Shown here: positions 1 to 8,910 of the stretch, one piece after another
How positions within the stretch are numbered: position 1 is the stretch's first letter
How the letters are laid out: every line of letters starts with the position of its first letter
NCBI GenBank assembly: GCA_017464845.1
Contig: JAFTYD010000011.1
Coordinates: forward strand, 1-61,473
Origin: Clostridia bacterium
Lineage (GTDB): Bacteria; Bacillota; Clostridia; Christensenellales; UBA1242
Direction of reading: 5' to 3'
Length of the DNA: 61,473 bases
Translations under genes and position numbers: made by a program
Notes under the pieces: model-generated
What the model was told of the DNA's origin: nothing
What the model saw: the letters and a program-made list of their open reading frames with translations, nothing else
Databases searched by the model: none

Positions 1-1353
1 AGAGATGTAAATACATTTATCTCTTGTTTTGGAGTTTTGTATAGTGGTAATTATTATGCCGATTTAGACTCACAATCTCCTGTTGAGAGATTACAAAAAA
101 TAATTGATACTGTTCAACCTGTTGCAATTATTTGCGATGAAAGTAATAGAGAAATCTTAAAAAATCTTAATTTAAACTGTAAAACTTTATTTATTAAAGA
201 AATTTTAGAAACAACAGAAATAGACGAACAAAGTTTAATAAGTGTTAGAGAAAAAATGATTTCAACAGATCCAATCTATGCCCTATTCACTTCAGGTTCA
301 ACAGGAATTCCTAAAGGAACAATTCTTACTCACATCAATGTAATAAGTTATATTGAATGGTATGTTAAAGCTATGCAAATTGATGAAAACACAATTTTTG
401 CAAGTCAACACCCTTTCTATTTCAGCGCTTCTGTATCAGATGTTTTTGGAACAATAGTTGCTGGTGCAACATTACATATCATACCAAAAAGTTATTTTTC
501 TTTCCCAATTTACCTTGTCGACTTTATGAACAAAAACAAAGTTAATGCAATTTATTGGGTTCCTTCAGCATTAAACATTATTGCAAATATTGATTTATTT
601 AAATATGCAAAGTTTGAATATCTAAATAAAATTATGTTCGCTGGTGAAATTATGCCAAATAAACAATTAAATTATTGGAGAAAACATTTCCCTAACGCAA
701 CGTTTGCTAATTTGTTTGGACCAACAGAAACAACTGATATTTGCACTTATTATGTTGTTGATAGAGAATTTAAAGATGACGAAAGTTTACCAATTGGTAA
801 ACATTGTGACAACTGTGATACATTCATTGTTGATGAAAATGATAAACTTGTTACTGAAGTTGGTGTAATCGGAGAACTCTTAGTAAGAAGTCCTTTTATA
901 GCAAGTGGTTACTATGACAACCCTGAAAAAACCAATGCTGCATTTGTTCAAAACCCACTACACAACCACTACCCTGAAAAAGTTTATAGAACAGGTGATC
1001 TTGTTAAAATAAATGAATTTGGTGAATATCTCTATGCTGGAAGAAAAGATTTTCAAATAAAGCATTTAGGATATAGAATTGAACTAGGTGAGATTGAAAC
1101 ATCTGCCATGGCTATTGAAAAAGTCAACAACGTTGTTTGTCTTTATAATAGCGAAAAAGATTTAATCATTTTGATTTATGAAGGAAAAGTAAATCAATCT
1201 GATATTATCGAACAATTAAAATCTAAAGTTCCATATTATATGGTTCCAAATGTTACTATTAACATAAAACAAATGCCATACAATGCAAATGGAAAAATAG
1301 ATAGAGCATGGTTAAACAAAAACTATGAAACATTAATAAAAAAGGAAGATTAA
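1..1353 (+). CDS. DltA-like adenylation enzyme (5' end cut off by window)
   Basis: AMP-forming adenylation enzyme that would activate an amino acid (D-alanine in true DltA) and load it on the carrier protein encoded next. The frame is open from base 1, so the N-terminus lies outside the window; about 451 codons remain. Seen motifs: A3 loop TSGSTGIPKG, A5 FGPTETT, A7 YRTGDL, A8 region GYRIELGEIE and the C-terminal lysine motif NGKID, so all catalytic motifs are present. The substrate pocket cannot be assigned by eye, so D-alanine is inferred from the dlt-like gene set. First visible gene of an operon with the carrier 4 nt downstream. Confidence 0.85.
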   Translation, partial: RDVNTFISCFGVLYSGNYYADLDSQSPVERLQKIIDTVQPVAIICDESNREILKNLNLNCKTLFIKEILETTEIDEQSLISVREKMISTDPIYALFTSGSTGIPKGTILTHINVISYIEWYVKAMQIDENTIFASQHPFYFSASVSDVFGTIVAGATLHIIPKSYFSFPIYLVDFMNKNKVNAIYWVPSALNIIANIDLFKYAKFEYLNKIMFAGEIMPNKQLNYWRKHFPNATFANLFGPTETTDICTYYVVDREFKDDESLPIGKHCDNCDTFIVDENDKLVTEVGVIGELLVRSPFIASGYYDNPEKTNAAFVQNPLHNHYPEKVYRTGDLVKINEFGEYLYAGRKDFQIKHLGYRIELGEIETSAMAIEKVNNVVCLYNSEKDLIILIYEGKVNQSDIIEQLKSKVPYYMVPNVTINIKQMPYNANGKIDRAWLNKNYETLIKKED

Positions 1354-1357
1354 AAAA

Positions 1358-1588
1358 ATGGAAAAATTATTAGAAATTTTAAAAGAAATTAAACCTGAAA
1401 TCGATTTCTCAAAAGAAGAAAATTTAATTGAAAGAGAAATCTTAACATCTTTTGATATTATTCGCCTTGTTTCTGAACTTAACAACGAATATGACATTGA
1501 AATTTCTCCACTTTACATAGTACCTGAAAATTTCAAATCTGCACAAGCAATACTTGATTTAGTTACAAAAATTCAAGATGAGGACTAA
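1358..1588 (+). CDS. DltC-like acyl/peptidyl carrier protein
   Basis: Carrier protein of 76 residues, the usual size for DltC or ACP. The presumed phosphopantetheine serine is Ser31 in LTSFDIIRLV; the aspartate that normally precedes this serine (DS motif) is a threonine here. The gene starts 4 nt after the adenylation enzyme, with a GGAAG ribosome binding site inside the preceding coding end. Order is dltA-dltC-dltB-dltD, not the classical A-B-C-D. The serine could be charged by the Sfp-type transferase encoded at the end of the same operon. Confidence 0.75.
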   Translation: MEKLLEILKEIKPEIDFSKEENLIEREILTSFDIIRLVSELNNEYDIEISPLYIVPENFKSAQAILDLVTKIQDED

Positions 1589-1594
1589 TAAAAA

Positions 1595-3178
1595 ATGAAT
1601 GATATTTTAACACTTTTAATTTTATTTGGAGTGTTAGTATTTTGTATTTATTATATTGTTCCCAAAAAACATAGATATTTGGTTTTATTAATTTCAAGCA
1701 TAATTTTCTATGCAATTTATAGTAAATTTATGATTTGTTTTATAATTTTAACCATAATATCTATTTATTTTGCTGGAATCTTTATGAATAAACTTGATGA
1801 TAAGTTTACGAAAGAAAAAGAGAGTCTCGAAAAAGAACAAAGAAAAATTTTAAAAGCTAAAATAAAACGTAAAAAACTTTTAATTTTAGTAATTGCAATT
1901 TTATTAAATATATTAATATTAACCCTTCTTAAATACTCAGGTTTTATAGCTTCAATATTTGAAGGTATTTTCTCTTGGTTTAATTTATCAGTTAAATTAC
2001 CAATCTTAAAACTTATGTTACCTCTCGGTATTTCTTATTACACTCTTTCTGCAATCGGTTATATGATAGATGTTTATAGAGGTAAATATCGTGGTGAAAA
2101 AAATTTCTTTAAAGTAGCACTTTTTGTTTCATACTTCCCTCAATTATATGAAGGTCCATTTGCCTCTTATGACAAATTAAGTCCTCAACTTTATGATGGA
2201 AATGATTTTGATTCAAAAAACGCATTTTCAGGATTATTACTTATCGTTTTTGGTGTACTTAAGAAAATTGTAATTGCTGATAGATTAAACATTCTTGTAA
2301 GTGATATTTTTAAAAATTATAACACTTATAATGGTTTAGTCGTTGTACTTGGAGTTATTCTTTTCACCTTCCAATTATATGCAGAATTCTCTGCTGCAAT
2401 TGATATTGCTGTCGGTTCAAGTGAAATGCTTGGAATAAAATTAGCTAAAAACTTTAACCAACCTTTTGTCTCTCAAAGTGTAAATGAATTTTGGAGAAGA
2501 TGGCATATATCTTTAGGTGCATGGTTTAGAGAATATATTTTCTATCCAGTATCAATGTCAAAAGGTATGATGAAATTTAACAAAAAAATTCATGGAAAAG
2601 TTAGCAAATTTTTTGAATTATTTATTACATCTGCTCTCCCATTATTCCTTGTTTGGTTTACAAACGGACTTTGGCATGGAGCAAGTTGGCTCTATGTAAT
2701 TTATGGATTATATTACTATATTCTTATGATGCTTGGAATGGTTGTTGAAAACCTTGGAAACAAATTCTATAAAAAATTTAATATAAACAAAGACAATAAA
2801 GTTTTAGTTTATTTAAGAATTTTTAGAACTTTTGTACTTGTCAATATTGGCATGTTAATTTTCAAGTGTGCATTACTTTCTACATCTCTTTCTGAAACAT
2901 TTAATATATTTGCAAGTATATTCTCTGGTGGAAAATTAAATTTAATTTCTCTTAAAGTTATAGATATTTATGATACTATTTTCTGTGCTTTAGGAATTCT
3001 CACATTACTTGTCATAGATATCTTAAAAGAACACAATATCGATTTAAAAGAAAAAATTTCAAATTCAAATGTTTATGTAAAATTTATTATTCTTTTAATA
3101 ATCATATTAGTTATTATAATCTTCGGTGCATACGGTGATGGTTATATCCCTGCTGACCCAATTTATGGAGGTTTCTAA
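1595..3178 (+). CDS. DltB/AlgI-like MBOAT acyltransferase
   Basis: Multi-pass membrane O-acyltransferase of 527 residues. The MBOAT signature is clear: EFWRRWHISL followed by FREYIFYP, and LWHGASW with the predicted catalytic histidine. It would move the acyl or aminoacyl group from the carrier protein across the membrane to an extracellular acceptor (lipoteichoic acid in true Dlt systems). At 527 residues it is longer than classical DltB (about 400) and closer to AlgI-type MBOATs. A charged segment around residues 60-95 separates the first hydrophobic helices. Its stop codon overlaps the next start by one base (TAATG). Confidence 0.85.
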   Translation: MNDILTLLILFGVLVFCIYYIVPKKHRYLVLLISSIIFYAIYSKFMICFIILTIISIYFAGIFMNKLDDKFTKEKESLEKEQRKILKAKIKRKKLLILVIAILLNILILTLLKYSGFIASIFEGIFSWFNLSVKLPILKLMLPLGISYYTLSAIGYMIDVYRGKYRGEKNFFKVALFVSYFPQLYEGPFASYDKLSPQLYDGNDFDSKNAFSGLLLIVFGVLKKIVIADRLNILVSDIFKNYNTYNGLVVVLGVILFTFQLYAEFSAAIDIAVGSSEMLGIKLAKNFNQPFVSQSVNEFWRRWHISLGAWFREYIFYPVSMSKGMMKFNKKIHGKVSKFFELFITSALPLFLVWFTNGLWHGASWLYVIYGLYYYILMMLGMVVENLGNKFYKKFNINKDNKVLVYLRIFRTFVLVNIGMLIFKCALLSTSLSETFNIFASIFSGGKLNLISLKVIDIYDTIFCALGILTLLVIDILKEHNIDLKEKISNSNVYVKFIILLIIILVIIIFGAYGDGYIPADPIYGGF

Positions 3179-4149
3179 TGAACAAAAAAAATATTAAAAG
3201 AATACTTACAATAATAGAATTTGGATTAATTTTTATGCTCCTATATTTTTACATGATGATGGTTTTTATGCCAAAAGATAGTAACGATATGGGTGGACAA
3301 AAATATTATCGTGCAAATGCTTATCAAAATGAAATATCAAATTCTCTTGATGTTATGATGTATGGAAATTCCGATGTATATAGTGGTATATCTCCTATGC
3401 AAATATATCAAGATTACGATATCACTTCTTATAATTGCGCCAATGAAAAAGAAACTGCTAAATCAATGTTAAAACATATAAAAAGAACACTAAAAAAACA
3501 AAAACCAAAAGTTATCGTTATCGATACAGATTGTTTATTTGTTCCTAACGATCCAGATGTTGGTTCTTCAAAATATAGTAATGTTGAATTAAATGCTCCT
3601 GTAAAATATCATGCAAGATGGAAAGAACTTGAACTAAAAGATTTTTACACAATGCCAAATATAAGTAAACATGAAGACCCTTTTAAGGGTTATAAATTTT
3701 CAAAGAAAAAATATAACTACACCTTGAAAGAAAACTATATGCAGGATTTTGATGCAAAACCATTTAAGTTAGAAAAATCTGTTTTAAAAGATGTTAAAAA
3801 AATTAAAAAAATTTGTGATAAAAAACATATTAATTTGTTATTTATAACTATACCTACCCCTATTACTTGGACAAATGCAAAACATAATACTATGACAAAT
3901 TTGTGCGAAGAATTACAAATTGATTATATTGATTTTAATCTTCAAATCGATAATTTTGATTTTGATTATCAAAATTATTTTAGAGATAATGGAAATCACT
4001 TAAATATTTATGGGGCTCAAGAAGTTTCTGATTATTTAGGAAATTATTTAAAATCACATTACAAATTTAACACTCATAAACAAAAGGTTATTAAAGCATG
4101 GGATAAAAATCTTAAATATTATAACAAATATTTAGAGGAAAAACTATGA
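3178..4149 (+). CDS. DltD/AlgX-like SGNH-fold protein, membrane anchored
   Basis: A 323-residue protein with one N-terminal membrane helix (about residues 10-30) and an extracytoplasmic SGNH-hydrolase-like domain. The first SGNH block is YGNSDVYSGI, with the serine at the nucleophile position, and the last block is DNGNHLNIYG, giving the Asp/His pair. In Dlt and alginate-acetylation systems such a protein works outside the membrane with the MBOAT partner in the final transfer. It is translationally coupled to the MBOAT upstream (1-nt overlap) and to the phosphopantetheinyl transferase downstream (ATGA overlap). The exact substrate is unknown. Confidence 0.7.
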   Translation: MNKKNIKRILTIIEFGLIFMLLYFYMMMVFMPKDSNDMGGQKYYRANAYQNEISNSLDVMMYGNSDVYSGISPMQIYQDYDITSYNCANEKETAKSMLKHIKRTLKKQKPKVIVIDTDCLFVPNDPDVGSSKYSNVELNAPVKYHARWKELELKDFYTMPNISKHEDPFKGYKFSKKKYNYTLKENYMQDFDAKPFKLEKSVLKDVKKIKKICDKKHINLLFITIPTPITWTNAKHNTMTNLCEELQIDYIDFNLQIDNFDFDYQNYFRDNGNHLNIYGAQEVSDYLGNYLKSHYKFNTHKQKVIKAWDKNLKYYNKYLEEKL

Positions 4150-4697
4150 TTTATTATTTTAAAGATATTGAAAATTTAGATAAAAAAATTTTTAATAACT
4201 TAAAAATATATTTACCAAAATCTAGAAAAGAAAAAATTAAAAAAATAACAAATAAAAATCAACAAAATATAAGAATTTTGGAATACTTTTTAATACATAA
4301 ATTTTTAAATTTAAAAGAGTTTGAAGACTTTAAATATACAAAATATGGTAAACCATATTTACCAAATTCAAAACATTTCAACATCTCTCATTGTGAAAAC
4401 TTTTTATGTATATCTTTTGCAGATACCCCAGTTGGTATTGATGTTCAAAAAAAAGTTTCTTACAATGAAAAAATTGCAAAATATATTTGCAACGATTATG
4501 AACTTGAACAACTTAAAAATTCAAATTCAAAAGATATTGATTTAACAAAATTATGGATTAAAAAAGAGAGTTTCATTAAATGTTTAGGAATTGATATAAG
4601 TTTTAATTTAAAAAAACTAGATTACAAAAATTGCACTTTTGAATATTATCAAATAGATGATTATTTTATATGTGAATGTTTAAAAAAAGATGATTAA
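4146..4697 (+). CDS. Sfp-type 4'-phosphopantetheinyl transferase
   Basis: Transfers the phosphopantetheine arm of CoA to carrier proteins. The 183-residue protein shows the family motifs: FNISHCENF, VGIDVQ (Mg-binding Asp) and WIKKESFIKCLG (metal-binding Glu and substrate Lys). Its start overlaps the SGNH gene by 4 nt, so it is the last cistron of the dlt-like operon and most likely activates the carrier protein at 1358-1588. Canonical dlt operons do not carry a dedicated Sfp enzyme. A strong hairpin follows directly after the stop. Confidence 0.85.
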   Translation: MIYYFKDIENLDKKIFNNLKIYLPKSRKEKIKKITNKNQQNIRILEYFLIHKFLNLKEFEDFKYTKYGKPYLPNSKHFNISHCENFLCISFADTPVGIDVQKKVSYNEKIAKYICNDYELEQLKNSNSKDIDLTKLWIKKESFIKCLGIDISFNLKKLDYKNCTFEYYQIDDYFICECLKKDD

Positions 4698-4716
4698 CTA
4701 AATCATCTTTTTTATT
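4685..4716. terminator. Bidirectional intrinsic terminator
   Basis: Perfect 11-bp inverted repeat (4685-4695 and 4701-4711) with a 5-nt loop and U-rich tracts on either strand. It lies between the converging phosphopantetheinyl transferase and Nudix genes and overlaps the end of the former. Confidence 0.85.
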
Positions 4717-5286
4717 TTATTTCATTAAATTTATTCTTTCAACAATCTTTTTAAAAACAGGAACCATTTGCTTATCAACAACAGCAGCTCTTTCTATTAA
4801 ATCTTCAAAAGTAAGCCAGCCTATTCCACTATTTTCATCTTCTAAAATATGTACATTTTCATTCTCTTCTGCTTCAAACAAATATGCCAAATCAAGATGA
4901 ACATGAGCTGGTACATACACACCTCTTTTGTAATGACTATTAACAGTCAAAACATCTACAGAAATCGGTTCTCCTGATAAAACTTTAAAATTTTTTAATG
5001 AAGTTTCTTCCATTGTTTCCTTTTTTGCAACATACAACATATCATCATCTCCATCAGCATGTCCACCAACCCAAGTCCAAGATTTATAGATATTATGAAA
5101 AATACAAAGAACTTTTGTTTTTTGTGGATTAATAATAAATGCAGAACTTGAAAGATGACAAAACATATTTGTTCTATTTAAAATATCTCCCATAATTTCT
5201 TCAGCTTTAATAATATACTCAACATCTTTAGCTTCTTGTTCATTATATGGTTGATATTTTTTTAATAATTCAACTGTTTTACTCAT
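4717..5286 (-). CDS. Nudix hydrolase
   Basis: A 189-residue Nudix-fold protein. The Nudix box runs GGHADGDDDMLYVAKKETME, then ETSL; it keeps the two catalytic glutamates, while the early Glu is Asp, the Arg is Lys and the late Gly is Ser, so the box is slightly divergent. The substrate cannot be read from sequence. It ends a leftward run of genes that includes adenosine deaminase, PnuC and an RpiB-like isomerase, suggesting a nucleotide or sugar-phosphate context. Ribosome binding site AGGAG lies 7 nt before the ATG. Confidence 0.8.
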   Translation of the reverse strand: MSKTVELLKKYQPYNEQEAKDVEYIIKAEEIMGDILNRTNMFCHLSSSAFIINPQKTKVLCIFHNIYKSWTWVGGHADGDDDMLYVAKKETMEETSLKNFKVLSGEPISVDVLTVNSHYKRGVYVPAHVHLDLAYLFEAEENENVHILEDENSGIGWLTFEDLIERAAVVDKQMVPVFKKIVERINLMK

Positions 5287-5297
5287 TTTATTTCTCC

Positions 5298-5936
5298 TTA
5301 TTCTAAAACACTTTTGATGTAATTTAAAATATTTTCATCTTTGCAATTCTTGAAAAATTCTTCCTTAAATACATCATAATCAATTGTACTTTTTAAAAAG
5401 TCTTGATCTATTTCTTTTAATATAGTCAACATATCCTTAGTTGTAACAGATTTAACCTTATCTAATATCAATTTATTTTCTTTCTCAGGAATAGCTCTTT
5501 CTTTTGGATAACCATTTCCACCTTTAGTCATCAAAAGTTTATCAAATATTGTTTCAAGTTGCAATTCTGCACCCCAACCAAAACCTTTTGCAAATGGTAA
5601 ACTTACAGCATTTCCATCATTTATTTCTCTAAACATAATAGCATCAGATGAATCAACAATAAGTCCACATAAGACATTTGGAAAAGAATTAAGAGCAAGC
5701 ATAGCACCTTCTCCAGTACCACAACCTGTAACAACAAAATCAACAGTTTTTGTATTTAACAAAATACCTGCTAAAAGTCCATTTTTAACATAAGTTAAAC
5801 TATGAGTATCATCAGCTGAAAACATACCAAAATTTATAACTTCATCTCCGTATTTATTTGCAACTTTACATAAAACATCATAAATCAAATTATTCTTAGC
5901 TGCTTGACTATTTTCATTAATTAACGCAATTCTCAT
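5298..5936 (-). CDS. RpiB/LacAB family sugar-phosphate isomerase
   Basis: A 212-residue protein of the ribose-5-phosphate isomerase B / galactose-6-phosphate isomerase family. The core block TGCGTGEGAMLALN matches the RpiB active-site loop with its cysteine. It is longer than plain RpiB (about 150 residues) because of a C-terminal helical extension (about residues 150-212). It overlaps the upstream GNAT gene by 4 nt. Next to adenosine deaminase and PnuC it could interconvert pentose phosphates from nucleoside breakdown; this role is inferred. Confidence 0.75.
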   Translation of the reverse strand: MRIALINENSQAAKNNLIYDVLCKVANKYGDEVINFGMFSADDTHSLTYVKNGLLAGILLNTKTVDFVVTGCGTGEGAMLALNSFPNVLCGLIVDSSDAIMFREINDGNAVSLPFAKGFGWGAELQLETIFDKLLMTKGGNGYPKERAIPEKENKLILDKVKSVTTKDMLTILKEIDQDFLKSTIDYDVFKEEFFKNCKDENILNYIKSVLE

Positions 5937-6481
5937 TTTTTATTTTCTCCCTTTAAATCTATTTCATAATACAAATATTTTATAAGATTATCCATTACAT
6001 TTATAAGCTTTCCTCCATTTCTTTCAATGGCTTTTTTTGAACCAATATTCTCAGCTCTGCAACCAACTCTAACACAACTTAATCCCATCTCTTTAAAGAT
6101 ATCCAAAAGTAATTTCAACCCTTTTGTTGCATAACCTTTTCGTCTCTCTTTTGGTCTGATTGAATAACCAATATTTCCAGCAAAACTATCATCACAAATC
6201 TTATTTCTAAACTCTCTTAAACAAAAATTTCCAAGAATTTTTTCATCACTTCTTCTAACAAGTAAGTAAGTTGTTGATGGTACTTTTCCTTCTACATCAT
6301 AACCTAAAAAAGGTTGTTTTTCACTCTCTTTATTTAATCTAATTAAATCAGCAAAATCTTTTGCTCTTTCACTTCCTACAAAACCTTTTAAATCACTTCC
6401 TATAACAATAAATTCATTTAAATAATCAAGAATTTTTTCTTTATCATCTTCTTGAATTCTTCTTAAATATAATTCTTCCAA
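5933..6481 (-). CDS. GNAT-family N-acetyltransferase (TTG start)
   Basis: A 182-residue acetyltransferase. Middle and C-terminal GNAT features are visible: GNIGYSIRPKERRKGYATKG (strand, then the acetyl-CoA binding R-x-x-G-x-A loop) and NIGSKKAIERNGGK. The frame stays open upstream to 6751, but the only good ribosome binding site (AGAGGAGAG) lies 5 nt before TTG at 6481 and the protein homology starts there, so I chose that start. Substrate unknown. It is coupled to the RpiB-like gene by a 4-nt overlap. Confidence 0.75.
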   Translation of the reverse strand: MEELYLRRIQEDDKEKILDYLNEFIVIGSDLKGFVGSERAKDFADLIRLNKESEKQPFLGYDVEGKVPSTTYLLVRRSDEKILGNFCLREFRNKICDDSFAGNIGYSIRPKERRKGYATKGLKLLLDIFKEMGLSCVRVGCRAENIGSKKAIERNGGKLINVMDNLIKYLYYEIDLKGENKK

Positions 6482-6561
6482 CTTCTCTCCTCTCTTTATT
6501 TTTATCAACATTTTTAGTATAACATAATAAAATTTATTAAGGCAAATATTTAAATTAAATA

Positions 6562-6595
6562 TAAAAATAAAGAATGATTTAAATAAAATCATTCT
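6562..6595 (-). terminator. Intrinsic terminator downstream of pnuC
   Basis: Perfect 10-bp hairpin (6571-6580 with 6586-6595, 5-nt loop) followed on the minus strand by a T-rich tract. It should end transcripts from the add-pnuC side. Confidence 0.6.
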
Positions 6596-6635
6596 CATAT
6601 TAAATCTTGTTGTGTTTTTAATATTTATAAGCTTG

Positions 6636-6691
6636 CATAATACTTTATATAGTGTATTATGTATATACATAATACCATTAAAGGTATAATG
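6636..6691. repeat. Nested palindromes just after pnuC
   Basis: A perfect 22-bp palindrome occupies 6654-6675. Its half-site CATAATAC also occurs at 6636-6643, and the related GTATAATGC lies inside the pnuC end around 6683-6691. The element could form alternative hairpins in either transcript; no function is known to me. Confidence 0.6.
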
Positions 6692-7382
6692 CAATATCAT
6701 TATCTTGTTTTTTCTCCTGTATTTTCCAATGAATAAACCCATATAAATCATTAATAAAAAACACGCAAAAACTTAAAACAGTAGGAAGATATGACCACCC
6801 ACTTTCTACTATTGCCATTGACCAAAGTATAATCAAAATTATATCATTCAACATAAAACCAATAGCATAATACGAACACCTTCTTAACATTAAGTATGAT
6901 GCAACAACTGATGTTATTAATGAAATTGTACTCACTATTAATTGACTTGTATTTAAAGCTTTTAATAAGAAATAAAAACCTATTGTAAGCACAATTGTTG
7001 CAAATGTTAAATATAAATATTCCATACCTTTTATTTTGTTTATTTTTACAAAATTTTCATTTGTTTTACTTTTATTTTTAAACCAAGAAAATATAGAAAA
7101 CAAACTTATCGGCATCATCATAGCAATATAAATAATCGCCTCTCCGTAATACTTTTGAAAATAAGAAACTAAGGCATACAAAATACAAAAAACAATATCA
7201 ATTATCGGAGCTATTGTAAGACCTTTTGCAACAAATAAAACTGACACCACCCCAATTATTGATGTTATAAATGATAGTATATTTTTCTCTTTTTCTATTA
7301 TAAAACAAACCACAATCAGAGATATTCCTATTACTAAAATCAATATTTCAAATATATTCCAATCTTTAAAAAATTTCTTCAT
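6678..7382 (-). CDS. pnuC: PnuC-family nicotinamide riboside/nucleoside transporter
   Basis: A 234-residue integral membrane protein with about seven hydrophobic helices. The C-terminal signature NDLYGFIHWKIQEKKQ and the YAIGFMLNDIILIILW helix match PnuC transporters, which take up nicotinamide riboside or related nucleosides by facilitated diffusion. It follows adenosine deaminase by 16 nt. With a deaminase and Nudix proteins nearby, nucleoside uptake and salvage is a coherent inference. The vitamin specificity cannot be told from sequence and no riboswitch is visible. Confidence 0.75.
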   Translation of the reverse strand: MKKFFKDWNIFEILILVIGISLIVVCFIIEKEKNILSFITSIIGVVSVLFVAKGLTIAPIIDIVFCILYALVSYFQKYYGEAIIYIAMMMPISLFSIFSWFKNKSKTNENFVKINKIKGMEYLYLTFATIVLTIGFYFLLKALNTSQLIVSTISLITSVVASYLMLRRCSYYAIGFMLNDIILIILWSMAIVESGWSYLPTVLSFCVFFINDLYGFIHWKIQEKKQDNDIALYL

Positions 7383-7398
7383 AATCTTTTATTTTAAA

Positions 7399-8370
7399 TC
7401 AAAGCCTCTCATCTAAAATTTTTCTTAATTCTTCTTTTTCACTTTCTATCAAAAATGCCGCATCAAGAGAATTGTATAACAATTCTTTTTTCTCATCTCT
7501 TGTTAATCCAAAATTGTCTTCAAGAATTTTAAACTCTTCTATTAAAGTTGTATCAGAAATATTTTTGTTATCTGTGTTTACAGTAAGTTTCACACCCTTT
7601 TCTAATAACTTTCTAAATGGATATTGCTCGATCCCCTCAACAGCTCTTGTCTGCAAATTGCTTGACGGACAAATCTCTAAATATACATTATTTTTTATTA
7701 ATTTTGAAATAACTTCATCATCTTCAATAGACCTTATACCATGTCCTATTCTTCTTGCTCCAAAATCAATTGCATCACTAACACTCTTTGCACCATCAGC
7801 TTCTCCAGCATGAATTGTAAATGGTATATTCTTTTTACTAGCAATATCAAACAAATCTTTATAATCAATTGTTTTAAATTTTGCTTCAGCACCTGCAAGA
7901 TCTAATCCACCAACACCTTTATTTAGATATTTTTCAGCCAAATTTACCGTTTCAAGATTTTCTTCAAACAAATTATCACCACGCATACAACATAAGATTA
8001 AAGAAGCTTTTATTCTTGATTTTTTAACTCCTTTAATTGCTGATAAAACAACCTGTTCTTGAGTTAACCCATTATCTCTATGCCTTTGAGGTGCAAATCT
8101 AATTTCAGTATAAATTAACCCTTGTTCAGCCAATTCCTCTAATAAATAGTAAACAGCATTTTCAATACCTTTCTCTGTTTGCGTAACTAATCTTGGAACT
8201 GCTGTACATTTCAAATAATCATTTAAACTTTGATTATTTTTAGGAACACTGATAAGTTTTTGCAATTCTTTTTCATCATAAGTTGGAAGAGACACATTTT
8301 CTTCTCTTGCAATTTTTAAAATAACTTGAGTACTCAAAGACCCATTCAAATGCATATGTAAATCAATCAT
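7399..8370 (-). CDS. add: Adenosine deaminase
   Basis: Zinc-dependent deaminase converting adenosine to inosine in purine salvage; 323 residues, typical length. Metal and catalytic motifs: DLHMHLNGS (zinc His-x-His), HAGEADG (zinc His and catalytic Glu region), RRIGHGI and the C-terminal VNTDNKNIS, where the usual TDDP is TDNK: the zinc-binding Asp is kept, but the next Asp is Asn. That substitution is worth noting and leaves room for an adenine- or related-base deaminase. It is co-directional with PnuC and a Nudix gene. Confidence 0.85.
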   Translation of the reverse strand: MIDLHMHLNGSLSTQVILKIAREENVSLPTYDEKELQKLISVPKNNQSLNDYLKCTAVPRLVTQTEKGIENAVYYLLEELAEQGLIYTEIRFAPQRHRDNGLTQEQVVLSAIKGVKKSRIKASLILCCMRGDNLFEENLETVNLAEKYLNKGVGGLDLAGAEAKFKTIDYKDLFDIASKKNIPFTIHAGEADGAKSVSDAIDFGARRIGHGIRSIEDDEVISKLIKNNVYLEICPSSNLQTRAVEGIEQYPFRKLLEKGVKLTVNTDNKNISDTTLIEEFKILEDNFGLTRDEKKELLYNSLDAAFLIESEKEELRKILDERL

Positions 8371-8382
8371 ATATATCTCTCT

Positions 8383-8883
8383 TTATTTTTTGTAATTAAA
8401 ATTTGTTTTTTCATCATAACTTTTATTATTTAAAAAATTAATTAAGTTTCCCTTTGAAACAAAGAAATTATCAAGTGGAAGTTCTTCTTTTGAAAACCAT
8501 TTAATCATATCACATTTATCTTCTTCTAAATTTCTAGGTTCTCCTTTCCATTTCGTAATAACAAACCCATGATGGTCAAAATGAACATTTTCTGTTGCTA
8601 TACATTGAAAAAAGTTATTCCATTTTACATCTTCAAGTTCAACTTCAATACCAATTTCCTCTTTCAATTCTCTTACAATTGTTTCTTCCATAGTTTCTTG
8701 TTTACATTGAGTTCCACCAACAAGTCCCCATTGCCCACCACCTGATTTATGTTTTGCTCTTAAACCAAGTAAGAAAAAAAGTTTACCATCTTCTTCTTTC
8801 AAAATTATTGCATTACAAGCATTTGTTCTTTCTTCATTTTTTAATGAAACAACATTTAAGTTGTTTTGTTTTCCAAAATCCAT
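8383..8883 (-). CDS. Nudix hydrolase
   Basis: A 166-residue protein with a canonical Nudix box starting GGTQCKQETMEETIV and ending RELKEEIGIE, so it should be catalytically competent on a nucleoside diphosphate-X substrate. Start ATG has AGGAG upstream. It is 12 nt upstream of adenosine deaminase, consistent with a nucleotide clean-up or salvage operon. Specific substrate unknown. Confidence 0.85.
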   Translation of the reverse strand: MDFGKQNNLNVVSLKNEERTNACNAIILKEEDGKLFFLLGLRAKHKSGGGQWGLVGGTQCKQETMEETIVRELKEEIGIEVELEDVKWNNFFQCIATENVHFDHHGFVITKWKGEPRNLEEDKCDMIKWFSKEELPLDNFFVSKGNLINFLNNKSYDEKTNFNYKK

Positions 8884-8910
8884 ATTTATCTCCTATAGTA
8901 ATGTTTTTAA

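Noticed and set aside
5933-6751. 272-residue start of the GNAT gene
   Set aside because: The extra N-terminus covers a terminator and palindromes, overlaps pnuC and has no ribosome binding site; TTG 6481 is better.
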